In this document: piece after piece, positions 37,569-46,291 of the stretch
Numbering within the stretch: the stretch's first letter is position 1
Layout: the number at the start of each line of letters is the position of its first letter
DNA from: Vibrio pomeroyi
GTDB lineage: Bacteria; Pseudomonadota; Gammaproteobacteria; Enterobacterales; Vibrionaceae
Length of the DNA: 64,000 bases
Reading direction: 5' to 3'
NCBI GenBank assembly: GCA_041879425.1
Contig: CP090855.1
Location: forward strand, 62,001 to 126,000
Program-made: the position numbers and the translations under genes
The notes under the pieces: generated by a model
The model's input: the letters and a program-made list of their open reading frames with translations, nothing else
Database searches by the model: none
Told to the model about the DNA's origin: nothing

Positions 37569-38000
37569 ATGATGAGAAACTTACTCGCATTCATCGTTAG
37601 CCTGTTCTTCTTAACAGCTTGTTCTTCAACGAGTAATCATCAGCTAGACGACAAGACATTGAGCAACGAAGACGCTCTGTCGAAAAGTGTCGAGAAGGAT
37701 ACGAACTTAAACGTAGTTTTGGACGCTAGTGACGAGACCAATGAGGCCTTAGTTCAAGGTACTAGTGCAAAGGTTAAAGCAGAAGCAGAAACTGTTTCAG
37801 AAGCGGTCGAAGAGTCTGAAGAGCACTCATCTCAAGTAACAGCGAAACAAGATGAAGTTGAGACCGACAATGAGAAAGGGCTGGGAAGTTATCTATTGCT
37901 CAACAACGAGCCGACTAAGAAAGTCATCAAATCGCTCGAGGGAGTCACAGACACCTTGAACGTTCTGACCTTCGGAATATTTGCCACAGGCCACGGTTAA
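37569..38000 (+). CDS. Small hypothetical lipoprotein
   Basis: This 143-residue protein has a lipoprotein signal peptide (hydrophobic segment LLAFIVSLFFLTAC, with lipobox LTAC and Cys18). The mature part is acidic and coiled-coil-like (EAETVSEAVEESEEHSS), and the C-terminus (KKVIKSLEGVTDTLNVLTFGIFATGHG) is the most ordered-looking piece. The Ser residues after the Cys suggest outer-membrane sorting. I do not recognise a family. Two consecutive ATG codons open the gene, and no clear ribosome-binding site is visible. Confidence 0.7.
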   Translation: MMRNLLAFIVSLFFLTACSSTSNHQLDDKTLSNEDALSKSVEKDTNLNVVLDASDETNEALVQGTSAKVKAEAETVSEAVEESEEHSSQVTAKQDEVETDNEKGLGSYLLLNNEPTKKVIKSLEGVTDTLNVLTFGIFATGHG

Positions 38001-38036
38001 TCGAATAGCTCTTACTGAGTACATCCAATCATCGAG

Positions 38037-38065
38037 AAGGCGAGCCATATGGTTCGCCTTTTTAT
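38037..38065 (+). terminator. Terminator of the lipoprotein gene
   Basis: AAGGCGAGCC / GGTTCGCCTT with loop ATAT is followed by TTTATTT. It belongs to the recurring GGCGAACC-type stem family of this window. Confidence 0.8.
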
Positions 38066-38351
38066 TTCAGATGCTTATCCATCGATATATTTTAATTCAT
38101 ATCCAACCAGATCGTTGGTTTGCGTCAAGAGACAGTCAATAAAGAAGGTATTTGTTTGTTCTGGAATGGACACGCCGTATTTACGCTGTTCGACTTGTTA
38201 TATGCATCGAGTGTTTTAATACTCCTCCCAAAGTAAGCAACGAAATCTAATCTTACAAAGACAGTGTCTGATATTCACTCGTGAGCATAGTAGTATGTTT
38301 GGCGTGAAATCCGTTATTTAGGTTTAGATATCAATATTCTAGGGAAGAGAT
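38066..38351. other. Intergenic region upstream of the carbonic anhydrase-like gene
   Basis: These 286 bases have no gene. The region must contain the promoter of the gene at 38352; AGGGAAGAG lies just ahead of its ATG. I could not assign a -35/-10 pair with confidence and see no riboswitch-like structure. Confidence 0.5.
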
Positions 38352-39212
38352 ATGAAGAATAAGAGTGTATTTTTAAGTGTCGCGATGGTTATGTTGGCGG
38401 CTCAAGCAAACGCTTCTGACGCGAGCCATGAGTCGGTAGCAGACAGTGTCATCACCGAACAAAGAGCGAACCTCTCTGAAAACACGCAAGGAAAAGGTTT
38501 TGGCCCACAAGCGCCTCGCGATTTAGGTTCAGCTGAAGGAACAAACGCTCGATTGTTTTCGGATGCGCCAGATTCAACAGCCATGAACCTATGTAATATC
38601 CACTTCCATAAGAACGCAGAACACAAAGGTGGCGAATTTACCCAATACGCCGGCAACGGTGATGGAAAGGGCTTCCAAAGCGGCTTTAAATACACAGGTA
38701 AGTTGAGTGATGCAGAGCTTAAACCATTTGAGGGTGAGGTTTGTCCAAGCGATCATGGCTCTTTGCATTCGGGCGACACCATAGAAGTGCATTACGTATA
38801 CTCAACGGCACAAGTAGAACCGGGTGAAACGCTTGGTGCTTGTTTCAACGATGCGATTACCAATCCGCAACTGCGTGTTGAGACCCAAGTCTACGTATTA
38901 GTGAATGACGACAAAGCACTCGACTTCGAAGCATTGGCTAGGCACTCAAAAGTGAATGGTTTGCACCAAGCAACCAACATTCCACAAAACACTGGCTCAG
39001 CGATTCAATACGCCGGTTCTACAACAGGTCCAGGTTATAACGAGCAAGGTTCACCTTTCCAAGTAACATGGAGCGTTCGTCCACAAGTAGCGAAAGTAAA
39101 CATTGCGACGGTTGGCAGCTGGTGTGAAGGCAATGACTTCAACGAAGATCACGCGCATGGAGTGAGAAACATAGTTGTAAACCCAGAGTTGTTGTCACCA
39201 ATAGCGAACTAA
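38352..39212 (+). CDS. Secreted protein, probable delta-class carbonic anhydrase
   Basis: This 286-residue exported protein has a signal peptide (ending near AAQANA). Histidine-rich motifs, NLCNIHFHKNAEHKGGEF near 80-97 and CEGNDFNEDHAHGVRN near 258-273, together with CPSDHGSLHSGDTIEVHYVYS, resemble the bacterial group named delta-class carbonic anhydrases, which hydrate CO2 in the periplasm with a histidine-bound metal. I recall the family from these motifs and cannot test it here; a different metal enzyme of similar layout is possible. Four cysteines (near 81, 131, 163 and 258) could make disulfides. It is monocistronic, with terminators on both sides. Confidence 0.65.
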   Translation: MKNKSVFLSVAMVMLAAQANASDASHESVADSVITEQRANLSENTQGKGFGPQAPRDLGSAEGTNARLFSDAPDSTAMNLCNIHFHKNAEHKGGEFTQYAGNGDGKGFQSGFKYTGKLSDAELKPFEGEVCPSDHGSLHSGDTIEVHYVYSTAQVEPGETLGACFNDAITNPQLRVETQVYVLVNDDKALDFEALARHSKVNGLHQATNIPQNTGSAIQYAGSTTGPGYNEQGSPFQVTWSVRPQVAKVNIATVGSWCEGNDFNEDHAHGVRNIVVNPELLSPIAN

Positions 39213-39245
39213 TCTTGTCACGTTGATTTGTAATCAATATTTTTC

Positions 39246-39274
39246 AAAGGCGAGCCACTAGGTTTGCCTTTTTA
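39246..39274 (+). terminator. Terminator of the carbonic anhydrase-like gene
   Basis: AAGGCGAGCC / GGTTTGCCTT with loop ACTA is followed by TTTATG. It is of the same stem family as the terminators at 38037, 40129 and 47960. Confidence 0.75.
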
Positions 39275-39458
39275 TGTCTTAACGAAAAATACCTTGGTTC
39301 TTGCTTACTAGACATGCTTACTGGGTAAATTACGTGTGACACTTATTCAAAACATGCGCAGCGCGAATCGTTGTTAGTCAAAAACGTTCTTTACCAGAAT
39401 CAAGGCTGCATGGTACGTTCTGGATCAATCATGCTGACTTATAAGTAAGGACAAGCCG

Positions 39459-40085
39459 ATGTCATTGGAAGGTGCAGTTACATTCTTTATTGCCATGTTT
39501 ATATTTGGTATCACTCCAGGACCTGGAGTCTTTGCCATTTTAGCTCGTGGCATGGTTCAGGGATGGCGAAAATGCATCACTCTTTCGTTAGGAATGATAT
39601 GCAGTGATCTTATTTATCTTACGCTTGCCTGTTTTGGTCTCGCGACGATTGCTGAGAATTGGTCGTTTTCTTTCGAGGTGATTCGCTACGTTGGTGCCGC
39701 TTATTTGATTTACTTAGGCTACAAGATGTTTAAGAGCCTACCTGAAGTGCAAGGTTCAGCGGAGCTCGCGGCCAAGCAAAGTCAGAAATCAGAACTCGCC
39801 AGTTTTGCGCAAGGGTTTTTAATTTCGGCATCAAATCCCAAAGTAATTTTGTTCTATATTTCGTTCTTGCCAACTTTCGTTGATCTAACGGTTTTGCGTT
39901 CACAAGATATCGTCTTGGTTTCTGTTTTAGCATCTGTTGCTCTGATGTCCGGTTTAATGCTAATTGCAATGGGGGCGGGCAGAATGGCAAGTTTACTTAA
40001 AACGCCACGCGCACATAAAAGATTAAACCAAAGTGCTGGTGGGATAATGATTGCGGCTGGCTCATATTTGGCGATAAATCGATAG
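39459..40085 (+). CDS. LysE/RhtB-family amino acid exporter
   Basis: This inner-membrane translocator of 208 residues has about six hydrophobic segments. The family hallmark FGITPGPGVFAILARG stands in TM1 (residues about 16-31), with the later SASNPKVILFYISFLPTF typical of RhtB-type exporters. AAGGACAAGCCG precedes the ATG. It is probably an amino acid or homoserine-lactone-type efflux carrier; the substrate is unknown. It is single, ending in a bidirectional terminator shared with the convergent SDR gene. Confidence 0.92.
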   Translation: MSLEGAVTFFIAMFIFGITPGPGVFAILARGMVQGWRKCITLSLGMICSDLIYLTLACFGLATIAENWSFSFEVIRYVGAAYLIYLGYKMFKSLPEVQGSAELAAKQSQKSELASFAQGFLISASNPKVILFYISFLPTFVDLTVLRSQDIVLVSVLASVALMSGLMLIAMGAGRMASLLKTPRAHKRLNQSAGGIMIAAGSYLAINR

Positions 40086-40128
40086 ATATGGTTTGTTAAG
40101 CTTGATTCTTTAAGCACGACTCATTAAA

Positions 40129-40160
40129 CAAAAAGGCGAACCGATGGGTTCGCCTTTTTC
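40129..40160. terminator. Bidirectional terminator between LysE and SDR genes
   Basis: AAAAAGGCGAACC / GGTTCGCCTTTTT with loop GATG has A-runs and T-runs on both sides, so it can stop transcription in either direction between the convergent genes. Confidence 0.9.
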
Positions 40161-40187
40161 GTATAGATTTACGCTTTGTTAGTAAAG

Positions 40188-40793
40188 TTAAGCGTCTACA
40201 AAAATCACTTCACCAGTAAGGAAGCCGTCGACCGAGCGCTCGAATGCCTTGCCGACTAATTTGCTTGGTACGGGTTCAAAACCTGGCATCATTTCACCAT
40301 ACACATCCCACGCTTCAGCGAGCACGGTAGGGTTGATGACATTGATGCGGGTGTTTCTTGGCATCTCATAAGCGACACATTTTACGAAAGTATCAATCGC
40401 GCCGCTGGTGGTTGCGTCTGCAATCGCGTAAGGGATTGGCTTCACATTCAAAATGCCGCTAATCAGCGTAAACGAACCACCATCAGCGATGTATTTTTGG
40501 CCGATGCGAACAAGATTAATTTGTCCCATCATTTTGCTCGTTACCGTGGTCATCCACTGTTCTTCTGTCATATTTGCAAAGGTGTTGTATTCACAAAGGC
40601 CGACTGTGTTCACAACCGCATCAAAGTGCCCGACGTTCTTGTAAAGTGCTTCAATCGATTGTGGATCGGTGATATCAACAAGATGGTCGACATCGCCAGA
40701 GCGACCCGCTGTGATTACCTTGTGATTGCCTAAGCCCATTAGTGCTGCTTGACCCATCTTGCCACGTGCGCCGATTAGAATGATTGTTTTCAT
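40188..40793 (-). CDS. Short-chain dehydrogenase/reductase
   Basis: This 201-residue atypical short SDR has an N-terminal nucleotide-binding loop, LIGARGKMG, and AVVNTVG in the place of the usual NNAG. The active-site Ser is probably in LISGIL; the YxxxK motif appears changed (YAIADATTSGA lacks the Lys four residues after Tyr), so the catalytic mode is uncertain. GGAGAACAAC precedes the ATG at 40793; a longer frame upstream has no start support. It is divergent from a LysR gene that probably regulates it. Confidence 0.8.
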   Translation of the reverse strand: MKTIILIGARGKMGQAALMGLGNHKVITAGRSGDVDHLVDITDPQSIEALYKNVGHFDAVVNTVGLCEYNTFANMTEEQWMTTVTSKMMGQINLVRIGQKYIADGGSFTLISGILNVKPIPYAIADATTSGAIDTFVKCVAYEMPRNTRINVINPTVLAEAWDVYGEMMPGFEPVPSKLVGKAFERSVDGFLTGEVIFVDA

Positions 40794-40876
40794 GTTGTTC
40801 TCCGATCTGTATGTGTTTCGTTTCGATGGAAGAACTTTAACTAAATGACTAAACAAGTAGAAACAAAGCTTATTTG

Positions 40877-40914
40877 TGAGTGTTACTGGTTTTTATTGTG
40901 TAGTGTTACACTCA
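40877..40914. promoter_or_regulatory. Candidate LysR operator between SDR and LysR genes
   Basis: AGTGTTAC occurs twice (40879-40886 and 40902-40909). The second copy is part of the palindrome AGTGTTACACT (40902-40912). Both lie in the divergent intergenic region, where LysR regulators normally bind. Confidence 0.4.
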
Positions 40915-40946
40915 TATAGAATCCAATTTCATGGAAGTAGGTGAGT

Positions 40947-41831
40947 GTGAGCAAATTAGATCGATTAGACATAAAGCAACTTAGGGTTTTTCAAGCGTTA
41001 ATACGTGAAGAGAACGCGTCTAAAGCTGCCAATCAACTAGGGATGACTCAGCAAGCCGTCAGTGAGCATTTAAAGAAACTGCGTGAAGTGTTCGACGATA
41101 GGTTGTTTGTGAGGAAGACCAATGGCTTTGTTCCAACGACATTTGCTCAAGAACTTTCTGTTGGTGTAGATCGTCTGCTTATCGATTTCAACTTACTGTT
41201 ATCAAAGACTAACTTTGTGCCAGAGAAAGCAAAAGGGACGTTTGTGGTTGCGGCTACAGATTATGCCCAGCAGATTATTTTACCGAGTTTGATTGCAAAG
41301 CTTAGGGAGCAAGCTCCGGAACTAAAGCTCATTGTACGTGACTTCGAAATCGATAACCTACACGAGTTAATGGAAAGCGGTAAGGTCAATTTAGCTATCG
41401 CATTCCCTGATTACATTCCAGACAGCTATAAGGTCATTAAGTTGTTTGAAGAGCACCATGTTTGCGTCACTTCACCTCATTCCTCTATCGCACACACAAA
41501 CCCTTCGTTAGAGGAGGTGGCGAGTTACCCCACGATCATCGTTTCACCATCTCGCTCAAACTTTAAAGGTTCGATTGACGAATGGTTTGGGAAATTCGGT
41601 TTAAAGCGCAATGTCGTGGTTTCCGCTCCGTGCTTCTCTATCGTACCCATGTATCTAAACACTACTGACTCGATTGCCTTCCTACCATCGAGAGCGATAG
41701 AAGGGCTGAATCTAATTACTCTTCCAATGGAACAATCACCAGAGAGTTTCGATGTGATAGCCGCATGGCACCCAAGATACAACGATGATCCGCTACAAAA
41801 ATGGGTCACATCTTTATTAGAAATCGATTAG
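40947..41831 (+). CDS. LysR-family transcriptional regulator
   Basis: This LysR-type regulator of about 294 residues has an N-terminal HTH with QLRVFQALIREENASKAA and QLGMTQQAVSEHLKKLRE, followed by DDRLFVRKTNGFVPTTFA. The C-terminal domain is a periplasmic-binding-like co-inducer fold of the NahR/LinR-like group. GTG codons at 40941 and 40947 are both in frame; GGAAG at 40933-40937 is nine bases from the second, which I prefer. It is divergent from the SDR gene across 153 bases that hold repeated AGTGTTAC elements, so it most likely controls that gene and itself. Confidence 0.92.
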   Translation: MSKLDRLDIKQLRVFQALIREENASKAANQLGMTQQAVSEHLKKLREVFDDRLFVRKTNGFVPTTFAQELSVGVDRLLIDFNLLLSKTNFVPEKAKGTFVVAATDYAQQIILPSLIAKLREQAPELKLIVRDFEIDNLHELMESGKVNLAIAFPDYIPDSYKVIKLFEEHHVCVTSPHSSIAHTNPSLEEVASYPTIIVSPSRSNFKGSIDEWFGKFGLKRNVVVSAPCFSIVPMYLNTTDSIAFLPSRAIEGLNLITLPMEQSPESFDVIAAWHPRYNDDPLQKWVTSLLEID

Positions 41832-42209
41832 TGGGAAGAGTGTCTTTGCATCGCAACGCATCAAGGAAGGCTCTTATTGGGCTGTCTATGTGATTTGATT
41901 ATGTTGTTCCTACCTGAACTGACGCTACATTAACGGGTGTTTTTGCACTTATTTATTAAGCGATATTTCTTCCCTTTAACTTGATATCCAACTACTTGAT
42001 TTCCAATTAATTGACTTTTTTGAATGATTTTTCGTGTTGCACAAATGTGATCAGCATATATTTTTTATATTCTTCAGCTAAAGTTATCGGGCTTTTAACA
42101 GATAAAGGAATAGTGGTGAGCTTGAACACGAGAGAAAACGTGCGAGCTTTGGTTTCATTTTTTGAAACCTTTAGAGAAATTTTAACAAACTTGCGTCGAG
42201 ACAACCGAA
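41832..42209. other. Intergenic region upstream of the chemoreceptor gene
   Basis: These 378 bases are AT-rich and without a convincing gene; a 98-codon frame (42011-42307) overlaps the chemoreceptor and looks accidental. One perfect hairpin, GGTTTCA (42151-42157) / TGAAACC (42163-42169), lies about 40 bases before the chemoreceptor start and may sit in its 5' untranslated region. Confidence 0.5.
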
Positions 42210-43769
42210 ATGAAGAAAACAATCCTATTTGCCGTTTTTATAATGTTTGGCATTGCCGTCGCTGCGAGTATGGCGTCAACTTATTTCATCTCAAGCGAAA
42301 AAATTGATGAGATAATATTGAACAAATCTCAAGTTCAAGCTGAGTTCTTGGCTGGGAACGCTGGGTATATCTTAGAGAATTCGGACAACCCAGTTCAAGA
42401 TTTACAAAAGCTGGTGGGTGAACTGAAACAGCGATCTGATGTGACTTATGCCATTGTTATTGATAGCAACGTAAGTGCTATCGCACACAGCGATAAAAAT
42501 AAGCTCAATAAAGTTTATGAAGATAGTTATACCGTTGAAGGTGCAACCAAAGGCGTACAACAGTATTCGAAGTGGTACGCAGATGTTCAACAAGTGTGGG
42601 TGTTTGACATCATGGCACCTATCTACGTCAACGGTGAGCTGTACGGTACTTTTGATATCGGTATCCCTATCACAGAGGTTAGCCAAGCAACGAATGGCAT
42701 TATTAGCTATCAGCTCGCTTCGATGGTTTTCATTTTTGTTGTTTGTCTCGTTCTTCTATCGTTTCTTCTGAACAAACTGATGCAGCCTCTCTTGGTACTA
42801 AAAAACACACTACGAGATATTTCTGAAGGTGATGGCGATCTATCAGTACGTCTGCCGATCAAAGGGAATGATGAAGTTGCTCAAATCTCAACGGCTTTCA
42901 ATGTGTTTGTTGGTAAGGTCCACGAGATAATTACCCAAACGGTGAATACGGGTGTTGAATTAAATAGCACCGCTATTGGTCTTCGTGAGCAATCGCAGCA
43001 AGCATTGCAAAGAGGACAAGAACAGAACGAACAAACTATGTTGGTCGTGACGTCTATGAATGAAATGATTGCCACGGTCAATGAAATTGCATCTAGCGCG
43101 GCCAGTGCGGCCAGTGCGGCAAATATGGCTGCGAGTGAAACTCAAGAAGGTCATAAGACAATCGAAAAAACGTCGACTTCAATTTTGAATCTTGAAGCAG
43201 AGATGAATAGTGCTTCTGACATCATCGTGAGCCTTGCTGATAATACACAGTCCATCGGTACGATTCTTGACGTTATTCGAGGTATCTCTGAGCAAACAAA
43301 CTTGCTTGCACTAAACGCTGCAATTGAAGCTGCGCGTGCTGGTGAGGCTGGCCGAGGCTTCGCTGTCGTTGCTGATGAAGTTCGTAATCTTGCGACAAAA
43401 ACTGCGCAGTCTACCGATGAAATTGACAACATGATCAACCAACTTCAAACCGAAGCTAAGAACGCTGTTAGCTCGATGAGTAATAGTAAGAGCTTAATTG
43501 AAGACGGTACGACTGAAACAGAAATGGCTCGCCAAGCTTTGGAGAAAATTTCTACACAAGTTTTGGCCATTCTCGATATTAACACTCAAGTTGCCACAGC
43601 AACTGAGCAGCAATCAGCGGTGGCGAATGAAATTAATATGAACATGGATACGGTTAATAGCTCAGTCAAAAACGGTTTGAGCGCAAGTGAGAAGTTAGAG
43701 CAATCAAGCCAGCAGCTGGCAGAGTTGTCACAAGTTCTCGATCGTTATGTTGGTTCATTTAAAATCTAG
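42210..43769 (+). CDS. Methyl-accepting chemotaxis protein
   Basis: This is a 519-residue transmembrane chemoreceptor. TM1 spans about 4-27. A short periplasmic sensor (about 28-165) contains FLAGNAGYILENS and YVNGELYGTFDIGIPI, of single-Cache type. TM2 is about 168-188, followed by a HAMP domain (LRDISEGDGDLSVRL) and the cytoplasmic signalling hairpin, whose tip GISEQTNLLALNAAIEAARA is perfectly conserved for CheA/CheW contact. There is no C-terminal NWETF-like pentapeptide, so adaptation enzymes must bind otherwise. The ligand is unknown. It is monocistronic and ends at a strong terminator. Confidence 0.96.
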   Translation: MKKTILFAVFIMFGIAVAASMASTYFISSEKIDEIILNKSQVQAEFLAGNAGYILENSDNPVQDLQKLVGELKQRSDVTYAIVIDSNVSAIAHSDKNKLNKVYEDSYTVEGATKGVQQYSKWYADVQQVWVFDIMAPIYVNGELYGTFDIGIPITEVSQATNGIISYQLASMVFIFVVCLVLLSFLLNKLMQPLLVLKNTLRDISEGDGDLSVRLPIKGNDEVAQISTAFNVFVGKVHEIITQTVNTGVELNSTAIGLREQSQQALQRGQEQNEQTMLVVTSMNEMIATVNEIASSAASAASAANMAASETQEGHKTIEKTSTSILNLEAEMNSASDIIVSLADNTQSIGTILDVIRGISEQTNLLALNAAIEAARAGEAGRGFAVVADEVRNLATKTAQSTDEIDNMINQLQTEAKNAVSSMSNSKSLIEDGTTETEMARQALEKISTQVLAILDINTQVATATEQQSAVANEINMNMDTVNSSVKNGLSASEKLEQSSQQLAELSQVLDRYVGSFKI

Positions 43770-43816
43770 ACTTCCCAACATACCTCTTTAAGAGATGTGT
43801 GAGTCTCCAGTTATTG

Positions 43817-43852
43817 AATAGCGCTTATGTCATACATGAGCGCTATTTTTTT
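43817..43852 (+). terminator. Terminator of the chemoreceptor gene
   Basis: AATAGCGCT / AGCGCTATT with a 13-base loop is followed by seven T residues. Confidence 0.8.
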
Positions 43853-44130
43853 GCGATATGCAGACGCAGATACTCCGATAGAGCGCAACAGAAATGAAGA
43901 ATGTACCTGCAGTGTAATATCGTGACAATTTAGCTCATTCAAAACAACGCGATCAAATAAGACAGCGACAACAAGGCGTTAATTTTCATCCTCTCATGCG
44001 CAAGGTCTAAAAATCGACTAAACAACAACTCTGACGCGACACATAAGGTGTCCCGCATCTCATCACGATGTATAGTTATTGATAATTCATTCAGTAATTG
44101 TATCTGTAGTTGTCAGTTGATGTGGGTGTT
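43853..44130. other. Intergenic region upstream of the pilin gene
   Basis: These 278 bases have no ORF or RNA that I can support. The pilin promoter should be here. There is no strong Shine-Dalgarno immediately ahead of the pilin ATG. Confidence 0.5.
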
Positions 44131-44697
44131 ATGAAGAAAAACGGATTTACTTTAATGGAATTAATCATTGTGATCGTGATACTTGGAGTATTGGCCGTTA
44201 CAACAGCCCCGAGGTTCCTCAATATTCAAGAGTCAGCGAGAGAAGCAGTACTTGAAGGTGTTGCGGGTGCGATGGAAGGCGTGATCACGCAGGTGACTTC
44301 TAAAGCTATTATCGCAGGGCTTGATCCTGACGCATCAAATCCAGGTGATCAGAGTAACTATGTAATCGATTTTGGTATCGGTAGCGTTGAGGTCGATTGG
44401 GGAACGCTTTGTCCTGAGAGCCGAGGGGAGTCAGGTGACCAATTAGATATGATTGATTTCCTTACTTTGTCAGAAGACGATAGCTTAACTTCTGATTTCG
44501 GTAACCGACATACTGTAGTTGGGTATGATTACAATTTTACCCAAGCTGAATTAGATAGCACGAACATAACGGATGCGGATCTAGAGACGCGCCAAGGTTG
44601 CTTTGTGCTTTATGACTCTTTTGGCCGAACAAATGGCAGCCAGTGTCCTGCTGAAGGATGTGAGTGTACAGTTCGTATTGTGAACAACAATTGTTAA
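44131..44697 (+). CDS. Orphan type IV pilin-like protein
   Basis: This 188-residue prepilin has the type IV/type II N-terminus MKKNGFTLMELIIVIVILG. The prepilin peptidase site is G5/F6 and the conserved Glu is at +5 (E10). The N-terminal helix is followed by a globular domain with several cysteines (CPES, CFVLYD, then a cluster QCPAEGCEC and a final C), suggesting a disulfide-bound loop. It looks most like MshA-type pilins. A TTG 21 bases upstream is in frame but would move the leader away from its normal length. No pilus assembly genes are nearby, so it would depend on machinery elsewhere. Confidence 0.9.
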   Translation: MKKNGFTLMELIIVIVILGVLAVTTAPRFLNIQESAREAVLEGVAGAMEGVITQVTSKAIIAGLDPDASNPGDQSNYVIDFGIGSVEVDWGTLCPESRGESGDQLDMIDFLTLSEDDSLTSDFGNRHTVVGYDYNFTQAELDSTNITDADLETRQGCFVLYDSFGRTNGSQCPAEGCECTVRIVNNNC

Positions 44698-44731
44698 ACC
44701 GAACCCTTTAACTGATTTTTAGACTTCGAAT

Positions 44732-44772
44732 AAAAAGCGCGTTATTACCGATTGGTAGTAACGCGCTTTTTT
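44732..44772. terminator. Bidirectional terminator between pilin and MATE genes
   Basis: AAAAAGCGCGTTATTAC / GGTAGTAACGCGCTTTTTT is a long near-perfect stem with A- and T-runs on either side, between two convergent genes. Confidence 0.9.
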
Positions 44773-44793
44773 GTATTAGCTTATTGGTCTATT

Positions 44794-46176
44794 TTAGTTT
44801 GCTAACGCAGCATCTGCTGGTGGCAAGTCACGCTTCTTAATCACGTAACGTAAGCGAAGTAGCATAAGAGCTGCTGACACACTCAAGCCCGTCAGAATAC
44901 CAATCCAAAAGCCTTCTTCACCCATTGCAGGAACAATGTGGTCTGTTAAGCCCAATACCATGCCCAATGGCAGTGCTAAGCCCCAGTATGAAGCGATGGC
45001 TAAGATCATCGGGATCTTAGTGTCTTTATAGCCACGCAGTGCGCCGTTAGCAGACGTTTGCAGTGCATCACTGAATTGGTACATAGCGGTAAAGGTCAAC
45101 AATACTGCTGCTGTCGCGCTTATCGCTGGGTCAGTGGTGTAAAGTCTAATAATCCACTCTGGGAACAGAAGGAACATCGCTACTGAAAGCAATGAAATCA
45201 ACGCTGCAACCAAGATACCGACTTTACTGCGTTCAATCGCGCCAAGTTCATCTTTTTCACCCAAAGCGTGCCCAACACGAATCGTAATACCAAATGAGAT
45301 ACTCATCGGAATCACGTAAGTTAGGCTCGATATGTTAAGTGCAATTTGTGCGGCTGCCACGTTCTCTGCACCAATACGGCCAATCATCAGTGCGATTACC
45401 GCAAAGATGCTGCCACATACCGCGATGTTCATGCCGATAGGTAAACCTAACCTTAGAAGGTGAAGCATCTCTCTTGCTTTTGGTTTAGCGTCTGTAAAGC
45501 TGATGATGGTTTTGTAGTGGTGATGACCTTTAATGTAGGAATAGAGCATTCCCGACATTAGCCAATACACCAAGCTTGTCGCCCAGCCACAACCCACAGC
45601 GCCCATTTCAGGGAAACCAAACTTACCGTAAATAAGCACGTAGTTGACTGGAATATTAATCAGCAAACCAATGACCGAAATGATCATAGGTACTTTGGTG
45701 TTGTTCATCCCTTCACAGAAGCCGTTCAAGGTGTAGAACAGGGCAATCCCCGGCACACCAAAGGCTAGAGCAAACGCATAGTCACTGCCAATTGGAATGA
45801 TCTCAGCGGCTACGCCAATCCATTCTAAGATCGGTTTCGCACTCACCAAATAAGCGATGAGGAGCACGCTAGCAATTAATGCCAACCAAACCATCTGGAA
45901 GAACTCGACAGAGATGCTCTGGAAGTCACGTGCGCCGCGGTGGTACGCGACAACAGGCGTTAACGCCATGATCACGCCACGTAGCAAAAGCAACACTGGA
46001 ATCCAAAGGCTGGTGCCAAGTGCAATAGCGGCGAGATCGGCAGGGCTTACTTGGCCAGCCATTGTCGTATCGACAAATCCCATCGCTTGGGTCGCTATTT
46101 GAGTCAAAATGATTGGAACCGAAAGATGCATAAGCGCACCCGATTCACGAGTAAAAGGACGAAATTTCGTTAGCAT
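44794..46176 (-). CDS. MATE-family multidrug/Na+ or H+ antiporter (NorM-like)
   Basis: This inner-membrane drug antiporter of 460 residues has 12 hydrophobic segments in two homologous halves. Asp36 in MGFVDTTMAG matches the cation-binding Asp of Vibrio NorM proteins, and GFCEGMNNTKVPM is the conserved MATE loop after TM4-5. The second half shows SNGALRGYKDTKIPM-like symmetry (SANGALRGYKDTKIPM). Its length and motifs fit NorM closely, but vibrios have several MATE pumps, so I give no symbol. A good sigma-70-type promoter with an overlapping dyad lies at 46263-46291. It is monocistronic. Confidence 0.93.
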   Translation of the reverse strand: MLTKFRPFTRESGALMHLSVPIILTQIATQAMGFVDTTMAGQVSPADLAAIALGTSLWIPVLLLLRGVIMALTPVVAYHRGARDFQSISVEFFQMVWLALIASVLLIAYLVSAKPILEWIGVAAEIIPIGSDYAFALAFGVPGIALFYTLNGFCEGMNNTKVPMIISVIGLLINIPVNYVLIYGKFGFPEMGAVGCGWATSLVYWLMSGMLYSYIKGHHHYKTIISFTDAKPKAREMLHLLRLGLPIGMNIAVCGSIFAVIALMIGRIGAENVAAAQIALNISSLTYVIPMSISFGITIRVGHALGEKDELGAIERSKVGILVAALISLLSVAMFLLFPEWIIRLYTTDPAISATAAVLLTFTAMYQFSDALQTSANGALRGYKDTKIPMILAIASYWGLALPLGMVLGLTDHIVPAMGEEGFWIGILTGLSVSAALMLLRLRYVIKKRDLPPADAALAN

Positions 46177-46262
46177 GGAAGTTCACAACACCAATATAAA
46201 TACACGAATGATGGCAGGATGGCCGGTGTGCATTTTAGGATGTGCCCCGTTGGGCGGGCGAC

Positions 46263-46291
46263 AATATAAACACCTTACCGTATAGGGTCAA
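46263..46291 (-). promoter_or_regulatory. Promoter of the MATE gene with overlapping dyad
   Basis: On the minus strand -35 TTGACC and -10 TATATT are separated by 17 bases. The dyad ACCCTA-TACGG-TAAGGT overlaps the -35 and the spacer. Such a position is typical of a regulator that acts at the spacer, for example of the MerR family, but the 17-base spacing would not require the distortion MerR proteins supply. Confidence 0.55.

Noticed and set aside
42011..42307. 98-codon frame overlapping the chemoreceptor start
   Set aside because: It runs into the chemoreceptor gene in a different frame, has a biased low-complexity start and no family resemblance.
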